64,000 nt of DNA from Apostichopus japonicus (taxonomy: Eukaryota > Echinodermata > Holothuroidea > Aspidochirotida > Stichopodidae): assembly GCF_037975245.1 (NCBI RefSeq), contig NC_092583.1:2130764-2194763 (forward strand). The letters run 5' to 3'. Below, piece after piece: positions 49,601 to 59,476 of this stretch. Both the position numbers and the translations under genes were made by a program. Position 1 is the stretch's first letter. Every line of letters begins with the position of its first letter. The notes below the pieces were generated by a model. That model searched no databases. It was not told where the DNA came from and saw only the letters and a list, made by a program, of their open reading frames with translations.

Positions 49601-50344
49601 TTTGAAATGAACCTGGAATTGTCAAAGCTAGTGTGTCTTCTGTTTTTTTATGGGATTTTAAGCATAAAAAAAAAAAACCCGAAACGACTCACAGAGTGAT
49701 TTTGATGTCGCCATCGTAGCGACCGCAATCCACGTTCACTTCAGTAACTTTAAGACGACGAAGATCAGGAGAAATTTTTAAGGATTTTTTTTCTCTTTTT
49801 ACAAGCATTAAGCATCTCCTTCCTCTCCCATCCAAATTTAGTGAAAACATACTCAACAACATCTGCCCCAATTCTTATACACACATTATGCTACGTTGTA
49901 GGTTATGTGTATACACTATGTACTTATGCTATCGACAAGTGTTGAAAGGCCTAAGCCAAGTCTTAACCATAGTACCAGACTCTAAGAGGTTGTTAGCATG
50001 TACAGAGCGGTTGCAAGACCATGAGTAAGTTTGTTCTGACCGGATCTGGTTGGTGTTTAATGATTCATTGAGAAACACAACCTTGAATTACTTTGGCATA
50101 TTAGTTGAATTACTTTGGCATTTTAGTTGATAAAAATGCATATATCTGATAAGTTGTGCAAAAAGCTTTTTTTTATATGCACACAGCAGTATGCTTTGCA
50201 ATATGAAAGAAAGTGTCACCGACTTCAGTCAATGACAGGCTTCTCTGTAGCAAAACTTTTGAAAGGATGTCGAGCATTCAAAGGAACCTACACATACTAT
50301 TAAAACTGTTTGGACTGGAGTCTGTTTTTGTGGAGAGATATTTA

Positions 50345-50546
50345 ATGCTAATGAGGTAATTATCTCTCAGGCCTGCCCCGCAACCAATCACCAACCCTCA
50401 TTTCCCAATCCCTGTACACTAAACAATGTCTTCACCTGGGCCAGATGCTAATGAGGTAATTATCTCTCAGGCCTGCCCCGCAACCGATCACCAACCCCCT
50501 CATTTCCCGATCCCTGTGCACTCAACAGTGTCTTCACCTGGGCCAG
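50345..50546 (+). repeat. Two-copy tandem duplication of about 100 bp
   Basis: ATGCTAATGAGGTAATTATC through CACCTGGGCCAG occurs at 50,345 and again at 50,445 with a few substitutions and a 2-bp insertion. Confidence 0.9.
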
Positions 50547-51777
50547 ATGCGATTAGCCAGCTGGTAGTATGAGGCGGATATTTCAATGCAGATTGTGACC
50601 TAAATTGTCCACGAATTAGCACATTAATTAGCTTTTTTCCATTCGCAGATCGCCCATTGTTTTTTTCTCAGAGTGTTCGAAATGCCAATGGAATTTTCAT
50701 TAATTCCTTATACAGGAATCACTATGCATATTAGTTGCATACATTGTTACATGGTGACTACTACCTGCATTTAGTATTAAACAGTCCTATAGAATTAGCA
50801 CACACAAAAAAAAAAAAAAATATTAAGAGGTATTTTGTGAAGGACAGATAATACCTCTTAGCTACTCTGTCAATTTTCAATGAATACTCAAGTTACAACC
50901 ATATTCAGAAATATGGCAGGTAAGGAAGAGATTTAATGTCTATAATAAAAACATGTTTTGAATTAATAAATTTGAAAAATTTCACACTTTCCCAAAACAT
51001 TTTGCTCAATCACAACTTGACATAGTCCACCTCAAAATTTGTTTGAATTTTTTTGATCAGAATTTTAAAATACCCTGTAAGCACAAATGAAATTGAATTT
51101 GATATATTAAATGTTGAGGCAAGTTTAAAATTTTCCAGCACATAAAAATGATTTGAACAACGACAATCTCCTCCTCCTCCTCAACGACCTCCTCCTCCTC
51201 CAGACTCGCTAGTTTAGTCAATCTCGGGAAATTAAAGAATCAGAGAGGAAACTTCCTAAAGTAACAAATCTAGATTGCTTCGTTTATCTATACTTGATGG
51301 AGATCGGCTTAAGTGTTTAAAATTATGGACAATTCAAACACATTTTCATCTACACCGGCCATTTCTCCCACCCCCCCCCAGTTTTCAACGAAATTGATCG
51401 AGTTAAAGAAACATTGCAGTACTTAACAAATTTCTCAAAAATTACGATCATCTTGAACGACAAAGTGAAGATGACGTCAGCACGATAATTTACGACACAA
51501 AACATTATGTGTATTATTTCTATCATACAAAATTTCTCACAAATAATACTCAACTTCCTTTATGGCATTAACCCCCCCTCCTCCCCCCCCCCTAAAAAAG
51601 GCAAGGAAGAGAGAAAATTTTATCTCGCAACTTAGTGATCTCAATGTCGTCTATCAACAGTGAGACGGTTGGGATAATGTGGGATAAAGTGACCTTGGCT
51701 GAAACAGAGAACCGGTGGGTCTAAAAGAACCAGGTTATGATTTATAACACAGAAAATGTACACACACACACACATAG

Positions 51778-51905
51778 AGGTGTGTTTTACATTAAGACCG
51801 AGGACCCCATTGTATTTTCCATTGTTCAAATCCACGTACCCTAACCTTAACAATACCCCATAACAATAAAATTCTTTTGAGGACGTGGTGGTTCTTTAGA
51901 AATCA
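51778..51905. repeat. Truncated copy of the fold-back element at 9,196
   Basis: Shares GTGTGTTTTACATT, GAGGACCCCATTG and CCACGTACCCTAACC with the copy at 9,196, again beside a CA microsatellite, but lacks the right terminus. Confidence 0.7.
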
Positions 51906-52678
51906 CATCAAGATTAAAAAACAAGTGCAGATGTACACACACAATTTCTTACAGAACAACAAGACTCAAACCTTGCAAACCATTAATCCGAGGATGGTAA
52001 TTTATACGAGATGCAAAGGACCGTGACCATCAAACACCATCACAGCATATCATGCTTCAATACTTTTGAATCATTTCTGTATTCTACCCCTTGCTGAAAG
52101 ATGCAAGAAAACACAACCAAAAAAGGATGTTAGATCCAGTTAAAATACCACGGTTGAAACTGCAATACAAAAAAAAAACACTCAACTGCTCGGATTACAG
52201 GTTACTCAGAACACACTGTTTTCACAGGATGAAAGCTTTGAAGTCTTGACGGTAAAATTGAAACGACTCTACCTTTTTTTTGCTCCATCCAACAATCCTC
52301 CACTTGAGAGGGAAGCAATGAAAACAACAAGGGATTTACTGCTAAGAGTCCTTCATTTACATAGTCTGTAGATATACGTTATAACCTTCTCCATTAGAAT
52401 TTCTGATAAAACCAAAAAAAAAACCCTGGATTTCCGTAGGGATTAAAATACTGTTAACAGAACAAAGGGGGAGGAGGAGCAGTGAAAAGAACTTAAAACA
52501 AAAAAACAACACAAGATCATAGAAAGGTAGAAGCACCATTGACCATATACTTGGCCTTATGATAAGTCGCTGCGTGCTGTCACCGAGAGATCTCCATCTT
52601 GATTCATCATCGCTGGTGAACAGGAGGAGGTATGCCTTGAGTCCAGGAAGCGCGGGCTGTATCTTGGTATCGTCTCTG

Positions 52679-52816
52679 CTAGAAGGTAAAACGATTCCAG
52701 AGCTGGTCTCCGATGTCGATGACCGACCTTTCTCCGTTTGGTTTTTCTTTCTTGGGCGTAGAGTACACGTATAAAATCTTGTTCTCAGGAGGGGGGTGTC
52801 TTCTTGTACGACGGTG
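52679..52816 (-). CDS. Candidate terminal coding exon (unrecognised)
   Basis: After an acceptor TTTTAACAG, 45 codons run to TAG at 52681-52679. The frame is coding-like (PPENKILYVYSTPKKEK, then SVIDIGDQLWNRFTF) with G/C-ending codons in AT-rich surroundings. A second frame through the same DNA is also open and longer (to about 52,357). It could be the last exon of the minus-strand gene at 59,477, in its 3' untranslated region or in an alternative isoform, or belong to another transcript. Confidence 0.35.
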   Translation of the reverse strand, partial: HRRTRRHPPPENKILYVYSTPKKEKPNGERSVIDIGDQLWNRFTF

Positions 52817-54289
52817 CTGTTAAAACGGGAAACACATCACTTATAATACGTTTATTCAAGTGTAACTGTTCAACGACAACATGAAGGTCATTCTTTAAGG
52901 AAAATACTTTGAGGATTAAAGATGGTAGAATTTTGTATTATACACCAAATAGAAAGAAAAGACCAAACAGATGAATTAAAATCTTAAGTTTAGAAAGCAT
53001 TTGAGATGTCATTTAACAACTGGTAAGAATTTATACAGTACATTGCAATCCACAATGTTTGCCTTACCCCTTTATTTACAATGCAAGATGCACTGGGATG
53101 TACCTGTACTGTATATATTTTTCAAGTCAAAGACATTGTTTTAAATTGGCCTGATAAGTCTGCAAGCTCTTTCTACATGTCTGCAGGCTCTCTCCAGAAC
53201 TTTGTTTTTTGCACATTTTTACGGAGATCGTTTGTAACCACGCAAGAATTCGGATCTGCACACGTACAGCACTACAGACAGTATATATGTACAGCACTTG
53301 AGCCACCTGTAGTTTACATCTAGAGGGTTTTTAAATTGTGGAGACCTACTGTAAGTCCTAAGACTGAGTGCCAAATTTGAAGTACAAATTGTACACACAT
53401 ATGATAATAAAGTGAACTTGAGAGATCTCCAAAGCTATTAAACCATCAAGAAATGTGTGAAATTCTTTCTTCTTTAAAAAAGGTCAAAAGGTCACTCCGA
53501 CGTATATAGTGGGATGTACAGTAACACGGTATATAGCAGAGCACAACTAACACTTGGTATGTGCAAACAAACAAACAACTGAAGGCTATGAGTTTACAAA
53601 CAATAACACGACAATAGAATGTACTGTACGGAAAACACATAGAGTATATACAGTATATAACATACTGTATGGTAATCATGGATTCAGCTCTAAAAACACA
53701 GTCAATTCTGGACATGAAAATCCAATACTTATTTTAAACGATTCCTAGAAATTTATTTTAAAACGGGGAATGGAATCGAACACATTTTAAGCCATTAGGA
53801 GATGCCTGACATGAGGAGCTGCCTGTATCATCATCCACTGTAAGGCTGTTAGGGAGCAGAATTTCAAAAATTTATAGCAATTTATAGAGAAATCACAGTC
53901 ATGGTACTTGAATATCGTACAGGGACCCCCCCCCCCCCATATGATGCCATTTTTGACACAACCAGGTCACATTTGACACAACAGTGCGTTTAAATAAACA
54001 CTCATCAGGGGTTGTTAACGATGATTAAACAGAATGCAGCCTGCTAAAGGCATTGTATAAAACTAAAGCACCAATGGTGTAGTAGCTCATACCAGATGGA
54101 TCATTTGGACGTAAGTTTTTCTTAATAAATGAGCCTATTAGATTTAAACCTTTTAGCATCCATAGCTGAAGTACAGTAGGTTGCTACAGTATTTTGACAT
54201 AAAATGACCCCTAGTGATTTTTGTTATCATAAATACTTCAAAAGAAACAAAAGGCCTACTAAGACAAAGATTAATCAATATCCACCAGT

Positions 54290-54975
54290 GGGAGTTAAGA
54301 ATTGCAAAGTTGCAGCAATTTGAAGTTTTTGACACTTTGACCCCATAACATAATTAATTAACACATCACTACAATGTACCAACTATATATACCAATAACA
54401 ACATGCCAGGTTTGAACATAATCCTTACTATGGTTGCAGAGTTACAGCAATTTCAAGAATTTAACCTATGTTGATCTATTTGCTTGACACATGTACATCA
54501 ATTAGTACTATCAACTAACAACTGTATATACCATGTTTCATTAACAATGTGACTTATAATTGCAGTTACATTTGAAGCAATTTGAAGATTTTGCCCTTTG
54601 ACATCTTAACCTGATTATAGACATCAATATGTACCAACCATTTAAAACATATTTTTGAAAGATTGGCCCTTAAAGGCCAATACTGACCCCTTGATGGCCT
54701 TTGATCTAAAAATCGCACACACCCAAAAGGTACCACCAGTCATAGATGATTATGACTAACTTTCATTAATATCCATGGCTATCTGTAGGAGAAGAAGCAT
54801 TTTGCAGATTTTCACAAATTGACCCCTATTGACCCCTAGATGACATTTGACCTGAAACTCCCGAACATCAATAATGTCCCCTTACCCAATGATGATTGTG
54901 TCCAAGTTTCATATAAATCCAGCGACAGCTGTATGAGAAGAAGCAGTTTAACAAACTGTGTGAACAGACGGATGG
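54290..54975. repeat. Degenerate repeat with GCAATTTGAAG and TTGACCCC blocks
   Basis: Motifs CAGCAATTT.AAG, TTTGACCCC and GAGAAGAAGCA recur at irregular intervals of 80-130 bp, ending in a GATA-rich microsatellite near 55,000. Confidence 0.45.
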
Positions 54976-57708
54976 ACGGACAGATAGACACATAAATAGA
55001 TAGCTAGCTAGATAGATAGATAGATGGTTAGTTAGATAGTTAGATACATGATAGAAAGCATTATTACAATAGCTCAACCAGCACTACATCATACATGCTG
55101 GTATGAGCTAAAACCTCAAATGGTAGCACACTGAATTTGACAGCATACAGGTAGTTCAGACTTTAGACTTGTACATCATTGTATGCTTAAGCCTTATAAG
55201 CCTTATACTGTATATATCTGTATTTGCCCATATAAGCTGTACTGAGCGAGCATGTAATCTTAGGGCATTGTTGTGAATTATGGGGGTAAAAACTGTTATC
55301 AGATAACATTTATTTACTACGCTGTCATTTTTATCGTTTTGCCATTTTTGTGATCCATCATGCAGTGCAGTACATACGTACACAGAGTTTGAACATGAAA
55401 GCAGTCGCAATGCGTTGAGAGTGTGAGACAGAGAGAGGTGGAGAGAGGGAGAGAGAATCATCTGTCATAACGCACAGACTATAAATCACAATGTACAATA
55501 GTACTTCAGTAGTTTATTTACTATTCACATGAGTATTCCCACTGCTGCGAAATCTCTACGACAACAAAAACAAAGTCTGATCGTGTAGAGATGTTTAACT
55601 ACAGATAGCGTAGAATCAAAGAGAAATTTCACACAGTTCAACTTCTGATAAGAATGGTAGATACCGAAGGAGGGGGAGAAAGCGAGCATTGCCCCGGAAG
55701 GGATATACAGCTCGGGGTAAGAGGTGCTAGAAACAAACGTTTTCCAGTCACAGAATTTAGGATCTATAGAGATATGTAACTGTAGGCTGGAGACACATAT
55801 AGTACATTTAATGTTTGACATGTTCACCTGGCGTCACTTGCAGGAACAACATTAGAAATTTTGTGGTTTCAAGATTTCAAGAGGGTAATTACCCACACCC
55901 TGCACAATTTTCGAAAGACTGCTGGAAAAGTACGCAAAGAGTTGTGCAATTGATGGAATTAGGGAAGTGAAAAAGTTTCTGCATCTGATTAAATTAAGCA
56001 TTAAAATTGAGCACTGAGCAGATGGCTAATGTGTAGTCAAAGCCAAATTTTCTGTGCAAAATGAAGGGTCATGATAAAGTGTAAGAAATCAGCCACTGTA
56101 CAAAAATATTTCAGCAGACAACTACACATCAATTTCAAGATTTATAACCACACATGCATATATGATACCCTATGTGTAACATTACTGTACATTCTTCAAT
56201 GTTATACACACTATACAAATTTGCTGGGGAAAGAGAAGAGTGGGATGAGGGGGGGGGGTGGAATGATAGGAGGTAGGCGAAGGGAACAGAAGGGGAAGAT
56301 AGAAGAAGGGGAGGACGATACAGAGGAGAAAGACAAAGCTGGAGAGACAGGCAACAGGATTTTGTCCATACAAGAAAAAAAAAACAATCTGCTTGATTTT
56401 TACACAATCCTTGCCCCAAAATCATCCCTCCACTTTCATTTTCTTGTCAACTAACTTCAATTAACCCACTTCTCCTCTCTGTCAATGACAACATTACTGT
56501 TTTTACATCTATGTAGGGGTCAATAAATGCTTACTAAGTTTTTTTTTGTCAATATCATGCACTTTATGATGTGCTGTATGGGCTTTGCAAGTAGCCATGG
56601 ACTACCCCCATTGACCCAACACCTGTTTCTACAATAACAATCACCAGATAGCATCCAATCTTCTCAGTAGCCAACCCTCTCCCCCCCCTCCCCCTTCTCC
56701 CAACAACCCTCACTACAAACCTATTAGCAAACTACTGTACACTTTGGCTACATCATGGTTTCTCACTGTATAGCCAGTGGCACCATAGCTACAGTACTGT
56801 ACCATTCCAAAGCAACAACTGTACTAGTTACTGTACAGTTCATATCCGTTGACCCTCGGAGTAAATATCACACAGTATGACACACATAGATCTAATGACA
56901 AGGCAAATGTTGTTACTGTAGTACTTTTTGAAGAAAACACATTCTGAATTCGTAGGTGTTGAAACCAAACTCCACTGCTTCCTTGTACGGTCATTTGAAG
57001 TACAGTACAGTATAAAGGAACCGTTGATACCAGCCTTCATAAAGCAGGGTGTAACCAGCACTAGTCATAAAATGCTGAATAATGAAAAGCATTTTCACAT
57101 ATAAAAGTAGTCAGTACCAGCGCCTGACTTAAATGTTTGAGAGAGGGAGGGGGGGCAAGGCAACGTTTGTACACTGGCTTGGCAAGTTATAAAATTTGCT
57201 TGGATTTTCATTGAAATGGCAGGGCACCACAGTAACTATCAGCTCTTTGCAAAAGGGCACAAAGGCAATATTTAAAGAAAAACGACAGGACAGGAATACG
57301 TGAGACTGGCTAACATGTAAACAAAACGACTGAAAACAGGAACGAATCACAAGATCGTTCGTAATACCATAAATATATATCCAGCAGCTGCTTGATAGCT
57401 GTTTGCTGGTACTGGACAAGACTAAAGCACTGTTTTAGCTTGAAAACAATGGGAGTACCTACTGTATGGCAACTCATATAAAGGGGCATGGCAGACGTTG
57501 CCACCGGAAATGGATGGTTTTAAGGGCAAATATAGCATCGGTGCCATCAGTTTATTTGAACCCTGGTTACCGCTGTGCATAGACTGTCCACTAGGGTTTT
57601 TACCCTGTTCAATTCAAAAATCCCATTTGCATTTATTTGTTAAATATAATATGTTTCAGTTACTTCCAAACAGTGATTCCTGACAGTTTTTACTTTCCCA
57701 ACTTTTAC

Positions 57709-58499
57709 ATGTTAGATTAAAGTTTGATTTGAGGCTTCATGTTAACATGTTAGGTTAATGTTAAATTGAGGCTACTGTTACATGTTTACATGTTAGGTTC
57801 ATGTTGAATTGAGGCTACATGTTAACATGTTAGGTTCATGTTAAATTGAGGCTACTGTTACATGTTTACATGTTAGGTTCATGTTGAATTGAGGCTACAT
57901 GTTAACATGTTAGGTTAATGTTAAATTGAGGCTACTGTTACATGTTTACATGTTAGGTTCATGTTGAATTGAGGCTACATGTTAACATGTTAGGTTAATG
58001 TTAAATTGAGGCTACTGTTACATGTTTACATGTTAGGTTCATGTTGAATTGAGGCTACATGTTAACATGTTAGGTTAATGTTAAATTGAGGCTACTGTTA
58101 CATGTTTACATGTTAGGTTAATGTTGAATTGAGGCTACATGTTAACATGTTAGGTTCATGTTAAATTGAGGCTACTGTTACATGTTTACATGTTAGGTTC
58201 ATGTTGAATTGAGGCTACATGTTAACATGTTAGGTTAATGTTAAATTGAGGCTACTGTTACATGTTTACATGTTAGGTTCATGTTGAATTGAGGCTACAT
58301 GTTAACATGTTAGGTTAATGTTAAATTGAGGCTACTGTTACATGTTTACATGTTAGGTTCATGTTGAATTGAGGCTACATGTTAACATGTTAGGTTAATG
58401 TTGAATTGAGGCTACATGTTACATATAGTTTACATATTAGGTTAATGTTGAATTGAGGCTACATGTTAACATGTCAGGTTAATGTTGAATTGAGGCTAA
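57709..58499. repeat. 80-bp higher-order minisatellite
   Basis: Two related sub-units alternate: about 37 bp with TAGGTTCATGTTGAATTGAG and about 43 bp with TAGGTTAATGTTAAATTGAG plus an added TTACATGTTTACATG. Sub-unit 1 starts near 57791, 57871, 57951, 58031, 58111, 58191, 58271 and 58351, exactly 80 bp apart. Both edges decay into single-type units. Confidence 0.95.
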
Positions 58500-59476
58500 C
58501 AGTACATGTCTGTATTTAACACCCAATATTTATAGTTGAGTGCAGCTGTTGAACATTCAGGAGTTAGATAGTTGTATGATCCCGCTGATGGGATCAGCAT
58601 AAGAAACAGTACTTAGATGTCCTATCTCCATTGTACTCAGCTATTGTACTTGCATCGAGCTGTTTGTACATGGTAGCTGTGTTACTGTTCCTTACAGTAG
58701 CATGTAAAATTTCAAAATGTATTTTGTATTTTTTTTTTTTTGATTTTTCTGTCATAAATTGCTGGTTAAACATTCAGTGTACACAGACTTATCACTAAAC
58801 CTAACGTACTGCACTGTGAATACAGTACAAAAAACCATCGATACTTGAGAAACAATAGACAACTAATGTCGGCTTATATGGTAGATTCTTCTCCGTTTAA
58901 ATTTCTACATAGATTATATTTTATATCTTGAAATACTTTTTTGTTCCAGGTTAAGCCACTTTTATTCCAGAAACTTCGGCAACCCTCCAAAACAATGCAA
59001 TCTGAGTTTGATGCAAACATTAAGTCAGCCGCTGTAAGACCTCTTCAGCTGATTTTTGGTCGTCCTAACAGAAATTTGGTCATCTCAGACAACCATTAAA
59101 AACTGACTATGACATACTGAGCACTATGAGATTCAGTACAGATCTAATTTAGAGCTAATGTAGAGTAGACAACATTTTAGTCCTCTACTATAAACAACTG
59201 ATTTTTTAATTCAAAACTAAAGATTCCCTTGTTCATCAAGAGGGATGTATTGAAAATCATATGTAATGGGTTTGTAGATATCCAAGACAGGGTTCTCCTA
59301 CTTACCTAGTGGTGACCAGCAAACATAGTACAACGTTAAGGCAATCTTGCACTATTTAAAATATATGTCTACAACCCAAGGCATCATCACATACACAGAC
59401 AGACCATGATGATAACACATTCACGTTCTTAGTATTCAGGGTTTAAACGGCAAAGTATCATAGTATTTCACATACC

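Larger units (their letters stand above)
43605..52678. other. Long AT-rich non-coding region
   Basis: Contains a dispersed repeat at about 44,815-44,920, poly-C and poly-T runs, the 100-bp duplication at 50,345, CTC-rich tracts near 51,170 and a truncated fold-back element near 51,778. A coding-like stretch on the minus strand at 49,689-49,780 ends LKVTEVNVDCGRYDG then DIKITL and a stop, but no good acceptor was found. Confidence 0.45.
52817..59475 (-). other. Region 3' of the 748-residue frame, possibly an intron
   Basis: From the donor GAG|GTATGT at 59,475 down to the acceptor at 52,817. It holds the minisatellite, the degenerate repeats and orphan frames (for example 100 codons at 55525-55827, minus) that I cannot support as genes. 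Confidence 0.35.

Noticed and set aside
55525-55827. 100-codon minus-strand frame
   Set aside because: Codon use is not absurd, but there is no recognised family, no splice sites and no neighbour; kept only as a note.
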